A stretch of 64,000 nt of DNA. It comes from Branchipolynoe longqiensis (lineage: Eukaryota; Annelida; Polychaeta; Phyllodocida; Polynoidae). The stretch lies in NCBI GenBank assembly GCA_030323885.1, contig CM059188.1:108798644-108862643 (forward strand), written 5' to 3'. The position numbers and the translations under genes are program-made. Position 1 is the first letter of the stretch. Each line of letters begins with the position of its first letter. This document shows positions 54,538 through 63,466 of the stretch, one piece after another. The notes below the pieces were generated by a model. It was not told where the DNA came from. It saw nothing but the letters and a program-made list of their open reading frames with translations, and did not search any database.

Positions 54538-54674
54538 TGTAATGTATGTGTCTTCCAGTTGTGTTGTTATCCGAACACCCCCAGTGTGGCACAGAGTGAG
54601 GTCACTACAGAAGGTTCTAAATAAAGTTAGTTACAGTACAGAACTCATTGTGTTCAGACGTCCTTTACATTACA
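54538..54674 (+). repeat. Right LTR, 137 bp
   Basis: One difference from the left LTR. Preceded by the purine tract AAAGGGAGA. Confidence 0.9.
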
Positions 54675-54957
54675 GGGGGAGCAGCAACACGCGCGTCAGG
54701 GCAAGGCGGGAGCCGACCCCCGACCCCAGTACGATAGGGCCGCGGTCGGCGCCCCCTGCCCTCATTGGAACAAGGACCCCGCCTCGTGCGACAAGGCATC
54801 CAAGGGCGGCTCTCACGGCACCGGTACACTCAAGGTGGCACACATATGCGGATACTGTGCAAATGTCCGTAAAATAATAACTAATCATGCCGAGGCCTCG
54901 TGTTTCTCAAAAAAGTCTCGCGATCGGCTGGGAAAGAACTCTCAACGGGATTTTTAG

Positions 54958-55407
54958 AGCGCCGGCCGGACGCCCCGGAGCCGGCCCCACAACCCCGAGA
55001 CCCGGAACGCCCCCCGACGCCCCTCACGGAAGCCAGCCTCGGCCGCCACGCAACCCCTGTGAGTGTTTACATCGCCCCGGCTCCCGCTGGCTTCAGCCGC
55101 GGTGCAACCCCCCTTAGCCCAGGATTCCCCCGTGACGTCACGGCGGCCCGCCGCACACGCCGCCTGGAGGCAAACACTGACACTACCCATGGCCCCGCCG
55201 TTGGCACGGCCCCCATAGGGCCCCGCGGGGAACCCCCTCGTGACGTCACGCCACACGGCCCCAGCTGGCGCCACCTGGAGGAGTGCGCCGACATAACAAC
55301 AGTAAACAACCACCACAGCCCCGGCATGCCCTCCTACGAGAGCTTCGCCTGCTGCCTCGGCGCCCCAACCAGGACATCGACGCCGTCGGCCACGGACCCC
55401 ACCCACC
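54958..55407 (+). pseudogene. Linker region where the reverse transcriptase core is missing
   Basis: An open frame (54900-55415) rich in Pro, Thr and Arg follows gag. In intact Ngaro/DIRS elements the fingers and palm of the RT, including the catalytic DD box, precede the FLGIELDT-like thumb motif. Here that motif (WLGIECDT, from 55408) follows directly with no palm sequence in any frame. A deletion of several hundred bp is inferred. Confidence 0.55.
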
Positions 55408-56200
55408 GTGGCTAGGCATCGAATGCGACACCGAGGCTATGGTGCTCCGCATCCCCGACGACAAGCTCCGCGAGGTCGTCCAGGAGTGCGAGCGGTGGCT
55501 CGGGCGCCCCACCCTCACCAGAAGAGCCCTCCAGTGCCTTGTGGGCCGCCTCGCCCACATCAGCACCTGCGTCATCCCCGGAAGGGCGTTCATGGCGGGC
55601 ATCCTACGCGCCCTCAGGTCCTCCCCCGCCGCCGCGGACGTCGACCCGGAGCTGCGCAAGGACATCCTCTGATTCCGCGACTATGCGGCGGGCGGGAACG
55701 GCGTATGCCTGCTCCCCCCACGCGTTCGCCCCCAATGGACCATCGAGTGCGATTCATGCCTCACCGGAGGGGGCGCGTTCTCGCCCACCGCCTGCTTCGC
55801 GGAGGCCTACGACGACGCCTTCCGCGAGGCGTTCCCCAGCATCCACGAGCTCGAGGCCCTGAATCTCGTCCTCGCGGTTCGCGCCCTCGCCGCCTACGCC
55901 CCCTCGGGGCACCGCATCCACGTCAACACCGCGGCGTCCGCGCACGCCATCCAGAGCGGCCGCGCAGCGGACCCCACCCTGGTCGCCTGCGCGAGGGAGC
56001 TCTGGCTCATGGCGGCCCGTGGCTCCTTCGACATCGTCGTCCGGCACAAGCCGGGCTCCGAGCTAGAGTTTGCCGACGCCTTCAGACGCGCCCACCTCTC
56101 CCGGGCCGCCCTTGAAATTGCTAAAAATCATTGTGAAATTCGCGGCCTTCGGAGGGTCAGGGTCCACCACTCCCCCGAACTCATCACTAATGACCTCTGA
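55408..56200 (+). pseudogene. RT thumb and RNase H remnant of the tyrosine-recombinase retrotransposon
   Basis: WLGIECDTEAMVLRIP, LTRRALQCLVGRLAHIS and GRAFMAGILRAL match the RT C-terminus and connection. A stop (TGA at 55670-55672) replaces the Trp expected in a WFRDY-like motif. The RNase H follows in the same frame: WTIECDSCLTGGGAF (first catalytic Asp present), SIHELEALNLVLAVRAL, HVNTAASAHAIQSGRA (the usual DN pair reads AA), LVACARELWLMAA and VRHKPGSELEFADAFRRAH. The frame ends at 56200. Loss of the catalytic Asp and the nonsense codon indicate that it is inactive. Confidence 0.8.
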
Positions 56201-57170
56201 CCTCTTCCAGATTACGGGCCCGCAGCGCACAAGCACCTCATGGAGCTGCACCGCGCCGCGCTCGCGCCCGGCACCTGGCGCAACCGCGACCGGCACGCCA
56301 GGCGATACTTGGAGTTCGCACTCGACCAGGGCATCGACCACCTCGACCCCGCGACGTCGGCCAATTCATCGCGCACCTCCACCGCCTGCTCCCATCGCTG
56401 GCGTCGGTCGCCAACGCCTTCTCCGGGGCCCGCGAGGCGGGTGGTGACGTCGCCCCCTTTGACGCCCTATTTACGACCCGGGTCAGGCGCGGGGGCGAGC
56501 GCCTCTTCGCCACGCCGGTCCGGCGACCCCCGGGAATCGCCCCCGAGATGCTTCCGGTCATCCACGACTACATGAGGACCCTGGGCCACCTCGGCGTCGC
56601 CCCTTGGGCGGCCACGGTCGTGGGGTTCTTCAGCTTCTTGAGGCAGTCCAACCTGCTCTCCCCAGCGCACGCGCCGTGGGGTGGACCCCACACCCTCCGG
56701 AGGGACGACGTCTGCCCCGTGCCTGGTGGCCCCCGCCTCCGCATCGCCTCCTCCAAGACCATCCGCCTCCCGACGCAGGCGGTATCCCTCTTCGTCCCCG
56801 CCATCCCGGGCTCAGCCATCTGCCCGGTGCGCGCTTGGAGGCGGGCCCTCGACCTCACGCCGGCATCGGGTGACGCCCCGGCCTTCCTCGCCCACCCCGG
56901 TGTGCCTCTCACCCCCTGCGACGCCACCCCCCTCATCCGCGCTGCCCTTCGGGCCGCCGGCTTCCCTCGTGCTGACGCGTACACCATGCACGGCCTCCCA
57001 GGCGTGCGCGTCGAGGGGGGTCGACCTCCGCAATCATGGGGCAGGGAACGTCCCCAAGCTTGCAGCCTCCAACGCCCCGAGAGCCTTGGCCCTCTGTTTT
57101 GGGTCGGCTCCCGGGCCTACCTCCTCCCAGAGTCTCCCGTCCCCCTCGGCGGACGTGGACCAGGTCGATT
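56201..57170 (+). pseudogene. Tyrosine recombinase (integrase) remnant
   Basis: Begins in the RNase H frame with HLMELHRAALAPGTWRNRDR and ARRYLEFALDQGIDHLDP (SAM-like core-binding domain). It shifts frame near 56355 and continues as QFIAHLHRLLPSLASVANAF and MLPVIHDYMRTLG. The catalytic domain shows FFSFLRQSNLL (Arg at 56641-56643), the KTIRLPTQAVSLF beta-hairpin and MHGL (the His box, His at 56989-56991). Just after the His box the frame breaks again: the Arg of HxxR is lost and the remaining match (ACASRGVDLRNHGAGNVPKL) is in another frame. The catalytic Tyr is not found. It is inactive. B1 overlaps its 3' end. Confidence 0.8.
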
Positions 57171-57271
57171 GACTCATAACATTGCTGCTCGCCCTTGTGC
57201 CCTGCACCATTATTTTATGTAATAAACCCTTCTTTCACCCACCTCCGTCTCGGGCTTCCTCTGTCCAGATC
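57101..57271 (+). repeat. B1 repeat, 171 bp
   Basis: GGGTCGGCTCCCGGGCCTAC to CTGTCCAGATC. Two differences from B2 were seen by eye. Contains an AATAAA polyadenylation signal (ATGTAATAAACCC). Confidence 0.9.
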
Positions 57272-57403
57272 GGCCCATAATTTCCGAATTGTGGTTGATC
57301 TGGCGGGAAGCCCGAGACGGGCCCCCCCTCACCGCATGCTCCCTTACCCCTCCCTCCCCTCTGACCTGCATTCGGGTTCCGGCTTCCGTAGCATATGGAT
57401 TTA
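57272..57403 (+). repeat. A2 repeat, 132 bp
   Basis: GGCCCATAATTTCCGAATTG to GTAGCATATGGATTTA. It joins B1 without a gap and equals A1 minus the inserted DNA transposon. Confidence 0.9.
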
Positions 57404-57471
57404 CCTCACCCACCCTCTGATTGTACTCTCTTAGTTAGTCTTATTGCTTGTTTTGTCTTAAACCATTAGGG

Positions 57472-57642
57472 GGGTCGGCTCCCGGGCCTACCTCCTCCCA
57501 GAGTCTCCCGTCCCCCTCGGCGGACGTGGACCAGGTCGATTGACTCATAACATTGCTGCTCGCCCTTGTGCCCTGCGCCATTATTTTATGTAATAAACCC
57601 TTCTTTCACCCACTTCCGTCTCGGGCTTCCTCTGTCCAGATC
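57472..57642 (+). repeat. B2 repeat, 171 bp
   Basis: A near-identical copy of B1. Its last base abuts TAGCCTGTGTTACC of the outer DNA transposon. Confidence 0.9.
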
Positions 57643-57699
57643 TAGCCTGTGTTACCGATTTTCGCGGGAGTTGTCCCCCATATCTATACACGCTCTCTG

Positions 57700-57706
57700 A
57701 CTATAA
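57700..57706. repeat. Right target-site duplication ACTATAA of the outer DNA transposon
   Basis: Matches 49814-49820 exactly. Confidence 0.85.
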
Positions 57707-58131
57707 CTATGCCGTTCGACGCCGACATTCAAATGTTCAACGCCGACAACCTTCCCCGATTGGGCTATTTTCGTGGGACTGACTCATTTCCATTTTAATT
57801 TAAATGTTAATTAAATAGAACTGTTTAATACAAACAGAAGACATGCCATATTATTCTGAAAGCTTGTTTACTTTTTGAGATATGACCTGTTGAAGCTTGA
57901 TGTCAGTATAGCAGTATCAACCGATGTGAAATTAACCATATTGATATTCAGATATGCTTTACTTATAGTATAAGTTATCGTAGTGTCTATGCGTACGGGC
58001 GCATATTCGTAACATTGAGGTCTACGCTTACGTGCATGCGATGCGCGCGCATCTGTCTCATGAGGCTGCGCGCACACTGGTTTGAATTTTGTCAGTTGCA
58101 CTGTTGACGTTGAGCATTGTGGACATAGTTC
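57707..58131. other. Unique sequence flanking the nested complex
   Basis: No recognisable repeat or exon. Confidence 0.4.
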
Positions 58132-58809
58132 CAGGGCCCGTATGCAGGAGTCAGTGTTAGCGGGGTTTGGTGTTACAGCCTATTACCGATTAGCTATCGC
58201 CGATATCAGGAACTGTGTCAAGTGGTATGCAGGAGCGCCTAACACTAACATTTTAGCTAAACGTGAAATTATTTATAGATTTGGGAAATCCCTCTGCGTT
58301 TGTAGCCAGATATTAGGCTCAAATCTACTGAATGCGATCATATTTAACAGAATTACATACGCAATAAGTGAAATTTGATCAATTTAACCCTAAATCCAAA
58401 GCATTATTAAGGTTACCGCCGTATTGGCGGCGATATTAATAGTTATATTTTCGAATCGATGAGCGTAAACGGCGGCGATTTGTTTACATTACATTCGTCG
58501 ATTCGAAAATATAACTAGTAATATCGCCGCCAATGCGGCGGTAGCCTTAAGGAAGGTTTGAATTTAGGGTTAATTTGAATAAATTTCACTTATTGCGTAT
58601 CTAATTCTGTTAAATATGGTCGCATTGAATAGATTTGGGCCTAATAAATTCGATAAACCTGATATTTTTTAGGGTTAAGGTAACACCGGTTAAGCCTTTG
58701 GTGTTAGGCATAACACTGACTCGTGCATACCATTTTTTCGCCGCTAACCCGAAATTCCCGACAAACACCGTTTTGCCTCGCTAACACTGACTCCTGCATA
58801 CGGCCCCTG
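58132..58809. mobile_element. Long foldback DNA element, copy 2
   Basis: The ends CAGGGCCCGTATGCAGGAG and CTCCTGCATACGGCCCCTG are inverted. Arms of about 300 bp meet near 58475-58485, with CGAATCGATGAGCGTAAA and TTACATTCGTCGATTCG. The arms match 8933-9671 in AGATTTGGGAAATCCCTCTG and CAGAATTACATACGCAATAA. The centre is smaller than in copy 1. Confidence 0.82.
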
Positions 58810-58934
58810 GTCGCCGATCTATTCTTATATTCAAAATGGCATAGCTTTCTTAATATTAAAAAATATATATATATACCCATTTTAAAGCTCTTATTGATTT
58901 GCAATTACCACCAATAACTATGCATATTTGTCAC

Positions 58935-58993
58935 TAGATAAAAGATTCACCCTGTACTAGTACACTGCGAGTACCGGGTGAATCCTTTATCTA
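58935..58993. repeat. Short inverted repeat (hairpin)
   Basis: TAGATAAAAGATTCACCC and GGGTGAATCCTTTATCTA are near-perfect 18-bp arms around a 23-bp loop. Confidence 0.7.
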
Positions 58994-58994
58994 A

Positions 58995-59548
58995 AGCTGC
59001 GTTTACACGGCCAAAAGTAAAACGATTCAAGACAAAGCGTTCTACCTGAAACGTTCTCGTGGTGCGTTTACACGGACCAAATTTGAAACTGTCCGCGACC
59101 GGGAACCAGCAGCCTACTGTAGCTGGCGAGCACTGCTATTTGTTTAGTTTACACTTGGTGATTCGACGCCGATGTAGCTGCTACGTTAATATCGCTTGGA
59201 ATTTAAGGTTAATTTAATTAAATTTCATTATTTGAGTCTGTAATTCTGTTAAATATGATCGCATTCACTAGATTTCGGCCTAATCGGGCTCTAACACTGC
59301 CGGGCACCAGCGATTAGTTACTGCTCCCCCTGTTTCCGGCACGCACTACTATTTTATACTACCGCCGCCCGGGAACAAGCTGAAACGTTTCCTGTAGACC
59401 ACCTCCTGAGGTGGTATTCGCAGAACGTTCCAGCTGGAACGTTTCAGCCCTAAAACGCCGCAGTGGTGCGTTTACACGGCCACATTTAAAACGTTCTAGG
59501 CAACTGGTTCTACGTAGGACGTTTCAAGTCACCCGTGTAAACGCAGCT
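58995..59548. mobile_element. PIF/Harbinger-like MITE with TAA duplication
   Basis: The ends AGCTGCGTTTACACGG and CCGTGTAAACGCAGCT are inverted, with TAA at 58992-58994 and 59549-59551. The interior has AAACGTTC/GAACGTTTC words in both orientations. No coding capacity is present. Confidence 0.8.
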
Positions 59549-59599
59549 TAATTTGTCACTTGAAGTAAACATTGTAGTTAAAGGATGGGAAAATCATCA

Positions 59600-59715
59600 T
59601 GCAAGGGTATGAGCTATTCACGTATCAGTGGATTATCACACCACCTATAACCATCAGTGGATTAATATCACACCACAGATAAACATCAGTGGGTTAATAA
59701 TATCACACCACCGCG
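59600..59715. repeat. Three tandem units of about 37 bp (ATCAGTGGATTAATATCACA)
   Basis: CATCAGTGG(A/G)TTA...ATCACACCAC recurs at about 59630, 59650 and 59685. Confidence 0.75.
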
Positions 59716-59950
59716 CATGTACGCCTACAAAAAAAAATCGATGAATATGATCATGTACACGTAGACACTGCTAAAGATACGTGAGGAACGACAGCACATG
59801 CGCACGTACGCCTAGACTTTGAGTCTACGAATACAGTCACGTACGCGTAGACTCTGCTAAAGACAGGTGAGGAACGACAGTGCATGCGCACATGACCACG
59901 TACGCCTAGACTTCGAATCTACGAATACGGGCACATACGCATAGCCACTG
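59716..59950. repeat. Tandem repeat, unit about 100 bp (GTACGCCTAGACTTTGAGTC)
   Basis: CATGCGCACGTACGCCTAGA, CTACGAATACAGTCACGTAC and AGGTGAGGAACGACAG recur across two to three copies. Confidence 0.8.
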
Positions 59951-61415
59951 CCATAAGTTATACCCAGAGAAGGGGCGCACAAGTTCTCAGGGCAGAAATA
60001 TGTTTAATTAAAGAAATGTTGACTTTTGAAAATTGACTAACTTAAGAACTATTGTATAGATATGCTTCAAATTTGGTGGGTATATAGAGAATGACATGCT
60101 CTGTCATTGACCGCACTTTTGATGCACAATATAATAATGGGCTAAATTTGTATTTACTTAATGCTCAAAGTCAAAAAGCACAAAAACTGTTGCTACTTGC
60201 CACATACCATTTAAAAGGCAATTAAATAAGCTTTCAGATCATACCAGAGTTGTAGGGTGTAACTACATTGCAATATATGGTAATTTGAGTTTTAAGTCTA
60301 TTTTGCAAGCGAAAACAGGTTACTTTTCATATTTCCCTTTTTTGCCACATATCATTAGGAAGCTGATAGTGTAAGCTTTCCACATGGTTCTAAAAATAGA
60401 TGCGTAGCTTGTATAGAGTCAGAGCCCGTCGCCACTGGTCCACACAATAAACTTAGCCCACAATTCCAAGGTTTTAATCGTGAAAGTCTCCAATTTTCCC
60501 CCATACTTTCTATAATTTCATATGAATCTCTATTGGATCATTATCATCATCTGTCTCTACATAGCCATGAATGAGCTGCAAAGTGACTTAAAACAAAATT
60601 CAACCCAACCTATATATTCCTATATTTTTGGACTTGATCACAACTTGATGCCTTGCAAATGTCTCAATTGTTTCTTCAGGGAGATGGGGTATACCATTTA
60701 TTATTTATAAATTAAAATCTGTTTCAGAATGCTGCAAGTATTTCCACAAAGAGGACAACATCGAGGTGAAGAGAGAAAAAGAAACAACATCCACAACATT
60801 GAAGTCAGAATTTCCAATTCCAGGAGACGCATCAAAAGAAAAATACTTAACAAAACAACAACTTCACATTAGGTATCACAATGGACAAAATTATAGTTAT
60901 TTTTTATGGCAGTTTTGTTGCTCTTGATAACTAACTATATTGACTGTGATCGTCGTCTGATAATATGTACACTACCAGGATTTGCCACCATTTGTACTTA
61001 AATTAACTGAAATTGTCAACTTTTTGTATCTTGGTGTACTAATAATGTATTCCAACTCATATGCACTATGCTGGAATAAGTAAAGTTACAAATAATTTTA
61101 GTCAATGTATTTAGGTAGAGTCATATTATTCGGATGGTCCTTCGTAAAAGTAGTATCTGCTGATCTAACATACAATGTTATTTACCTGATATGACATCTT
61201 CCACTTAGCCCATGTAGTTGGGTTAATCGTATGATATGGATGGTCCTATACAAAAAATAAATGTATTATCCACTGATCTAATATACTATGTCATTACCTT
61301 ATAGTGTGTGTCGTATGTGCTGAACAATTTAATGGCGGACGAATGTAACCATCCGCACCCGTCAAAATGTAATATAAGAAATTGTATTCCGCAAGTCCGA
61401 TTCCTGGTTTTTAAT
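59951..61415. other. AT-rich repeat-poor sequence, no secure gene
   Basis: A weak exon-like segment lies at 60728-60872 (TTTCAG before; AGGTATC after) and is discussed as a finding. Otherwise no recognisable repeat or gene. Confidence 0.35.
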
Positions 61416-61678
61416 TATAAAATTGTGATGTCACAGTATGAGGTTGTTGTGATGTCACGGTGTGAGAATTGTGTGAGGTTATTGTGATGTCACAGTGTGA
61501 GAATTGTGTGAGGTTATTGTGATGTCACGGTGTGAGAATTGTGTGAGGTTATTGTGATGTCACGGTGTGAGAATTGTGTGAGGTAATTGTGATGTCACCG
61601 TGTGAGAATTGTGTGAGGTTATTGTGCTGTCACGGCATGAGAATTGTGTGAGGTTATTGTGATGTCACAGTGTGAGTA
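61416..61678. repeat. 35-bp tandem array GATGTCACGGTGTGAGAATT
   Basis: About seven units with GTGATGTCAC(A/G)GTGTGAG and AATTGTGTGAGGTTATT, spaced 35 bp (for example 61451 and 61486). Each unit contains a CRE-like TGATGTCA. Similar words occur at 48285-48467. Confidence 0.92.
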
Positions 61679-62323
61679 GGTATCACAATAGGTGCTCCAA
61701 TCACACTTGAGTGCATGGCTGAATGCTATAAAAATGTTCTTTTTAAAAAGCCATAGCACCACAAATAGTGTGTTCACAAACACAATAAAACTACTGAATG
61801 AAAGCTTGTGAAAAGATCTGTTCAATGGTCGTGTTGTTTTTTATTTGGCCCAAAAATATTATAATGCATTGCAAGATTGAAAAGACAATGTTTTTGTGAT
61901 TTTGACACATTTGTATCACACCAGTGCGGCATTGAAATTGACATCGGGTGCCTAAATTTCTCCTGCGCACTCCGCCATAATTCCAAAGCACTGTAAACAT
62001 TGTTCATTTGATAGAACATATTCTTAGCTTTAGTTTAGTATAAAATACAACATAGTTCTTTTAAAAATAATAAATGATCATATCAATCCAAAATTCAAGC
62101 ATTTCGCAAAATAATATTCTAATATGAATTTTAAGAAAAGGATTATATGCCAATAAACTTCAATTTATGTATTTTTACATCGGAATATTGGTTTAATAAG
62201 TATATGTATGGTGCAGCGCGCAATTCAAATTGAAAGGTGGCTAGCTCTGCATGATTTGGAAAGGAGAGAACCGGGACACCCGACGCCATTTTGTCAATTC
62301 GAGCGATCAAAAAACTGGTGAAT
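61679..62323. other. AT-rich upstream region of the last gene
   Basis: No open frame of note. A YY1-like CGCCATTTTG (reverse complement CAAAATGGCG, 62284-62293) lies about 30 bp before the predicted ATG at 62324 and is compatible with a TATA-less promoter or 5' UTR. A CTATAAAAAT string is further upstream (near 61728). Confidence 0.35.
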
Positions 62324-62369
62324 ATGGATGAAATTGACACACTTATGGATGATGTATTCAAAGAAATAG
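62324..62369 (+). CDS. Predicted first coding exon of an unidentified gene
   Basis: ATG at 62324 opens MDEIDTLMDDVFKEI, an acidic N-terminus, and ends after one extra base at AAATAG followed by the donor GTATGT. This phase-1 end fits the phase of the exon at 62879. The evidence is splice-site and phase consistency only, so it is tentative. Confidence 0.4.
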
Positions 62370-62878
62370 GTATGTAAACGTTTTATTAGTATATATTGTA
62401 TCAAACTATGTCTTAACAAGCTTGAACCTTGTATAATATATTCAGAAACCAAGTTAAAAGATGCCCATGTTATTTGTGCTACGCACTGCGGAATGGACAA
62501 TGGCCGTATTTGGATTTCCAAGTCAGCCACTTGGCAAATTTTAGGATCGGATGGATGGATATCTGTGCCCCAAAATAAGCCAAATAAATTCAGATGATAG
62601 TGTAATGTGTTGTAAAAGTTACTATCTATGTTTTATTGAGGTATTAAGTGAATTTTGGACATTATATGCTTCAGCGGGAAAAATTGCTGCGTACGATCGC
62701 ATCAAAATGAAGGATAGTGGCCCCTGTCAAATCGATGTATCATCGCCCACCACGATCGTAGTTTCAAGTATAGCATTATTTTTTTATCACTTGAAAACGC
62801 TAACTGGCACTGGAAAGTTTATCATTTTCCTTTGGTGGTAATCATCATAATTATTCTTTATTTCAAATTTCTGTGCAG

Positions 62879-63178
62879 ATGATGCCCGATATAGACTGCT
62901 ACAGAGCATCGTTTGTGCACAAGGCAGAGGCAGACGTCCAAATGTACCAAAGCTGGGCCATGAAGTCACAAACACATTGCTTCTGCAGCTGTACCACATA
63001 AAGATCCATACACAAGCTTCCTGGGAGAAAGTTGGGACTTGGATGAGTCATATTTACCCGATATTTCCACAAAGAAAGACCAGACACCTCATTGAAAAGA
63101 CATTGCTGTCATTGAAAGCCATAAAAGTGGAAGAGTGGAAGAATTTTCTACAAATTTCCACCAATTTGAAGAGTATAG
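62879..63178 (+). CDS. Internal exon of an unidentified gene
   Basis: A 300-nt exon bounded by TTTCTGTGCAG and TATAGGTAAGT, phase 1 at both ends. The frame encodes DDARYRLLQSIVCAQGRGRR, LLLQLYHIKIHTQASWEKVG, WMSHIYPIFPQRKTRHLIEK and WKNFLQISTNL. It has no stops and the composition looks coding. I do not recognise the family. Both splice sites are close to consensus. Confidence 0.6.
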
Positions 63179-63466
63179 GTAAGTCCAGTTTGTTGTCTGA
63201 TATTTTAAACAATGATAGTTGAACTATTGTTAATGTTAGAACAGGATGCTACTCTTTGTATTTTTTAAACTAACATTTTGTTTATGATCCTTGTTTTTAT
63301 GTGTATGTATTGAATATAGAAATTCTGTAGTTGATGTTAATTATTGATCATATTCTGATATTAACTAAGTTGATATTAACTGGTGTAGGGGGTAGTTTAA
63401 TACCATAACAGGAAATTCAAGGTACATATTACTATAATTAATGACCTGTTTTTTTTGTTGGTTCAG

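Larger units (their letters stand above)
52349..54674 (+). mobile_element. Small non-autonomous LTR retrotransposon (TRIM/LARD-like)
   Basis: Two 137-bp LTRs (52349-52485 and 54538-54674) begin TGTAATGTATG and end CTTTACATTACA. One mismatch was seen (T/C near 52382 against 54571). They are flanked by the 5-bp duplication GGGGG. Immediately after the left LTR is a primer-binding-site-like TGGTGTCAGATGTGG. Directly before the right LTR is a purine tract GAAAGGGAGA. The 2052-bp interior encodes no gag, protease, polymerase or integrase that I can recognise. It has a GATGCACGGATGCC-rich part (52730-53000) and three tandem units of about 245 bp (from about 53213, 53460 and 53711). Confidence 0.9.
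51147..54957 (+). pseudogene. gag-like gene of the tyrosine-recombinase retrotransposon, frameshifted and split by an LTR element
   Basis: The frame opens at 51147. It encodes a very basic N-terminus (KRFKKPPRQKRK; an AT-hook-like PRGRPAKR near residue 32), a Pro-rich segment, and a predicted coiled coil (QASIDEIQKRWIDVERQAAE). It then reaches KYIFPYDLVERGDEGKV, a conserved stretch I associate with DIRS/Ngaro gag. At an A7 run (52051-52057) the homology moves to another frame (ATREEYTLGLKRLEPQ, DGRLPKGWKEE). This second frame ends at the LTR element inserted at 52349. After the duplication GGGGG (54675-54679) the same frame continues without a stop. It carries a Cys/His cluster (PCPHWNKDPASCDKA, HICGYCANV, NHAEASC) resembling the zinc-binding C-terminus of these gag proteins, and ends at TAG 54955-54957. 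The frame is therefore open across the insertion point, so the LTR element arrived without other local damage. Confidence 0.75.
50376..57642 (+). mobile_element. Tyrosine-recombinase retrotransposon (Ngaro/PAT-like) with split direct repeats
   Basis: The repeat order is A1 (50376-51155, interrupted), coding remnants, B1 (57101-57271), A2 (57272-57403), B2 (57472-57642). The start GGCCCATAATTTCCG and the end CTGTCCAGATC are defined by the B1/A2 junction (CCAGATC|GGCCCATAA) and by the uninterrupted target GCCACTG|TAGCCTG in the inner DNA transposon copy. There is no target duplication, as known for DIRS/Ngaro-type elements. The coding order is gag, RT-RNase H, tyrosine recombinase, with no methyltransferase domain, which with split direct repeats favours Ngaro. 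Minus its two insertions the element is about 4.3 kb, short because the RT core is deleted. All three coding modules are broken. Confidence 0.85.
49821..57699. mobile_element. Outer copy of a non-autonomous DNA transposon, split by a retrotransposon
   Basis: The left part is 49821-50375 and the right part 57643-57699, about 612 bp in total. The ends CAGAGAGCCTGTATAGAT and ATCTATACACGCTCTCTG are inverted, and both carry the same GTATAGAT variant that distinguishes them from the inner copy. A perfect 7-bp duplication flanks them. The interior has two tandem units of about 205 bp (49927-50122 and 50123-50330) beginning GGCAAACTCAAGGCATTG. No transposase is encoded. CA...TG ends with a 7-bp duplication leave P, Dada or an atypical hAT as candidates. 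Confidence 0.85.

Noticed and set aside
62551..62841. 96-codon plus-strand frame between exons of the last gene
   Set aside because: Lies in the inferred intron, has no splice context joining it and no recognisable motif.
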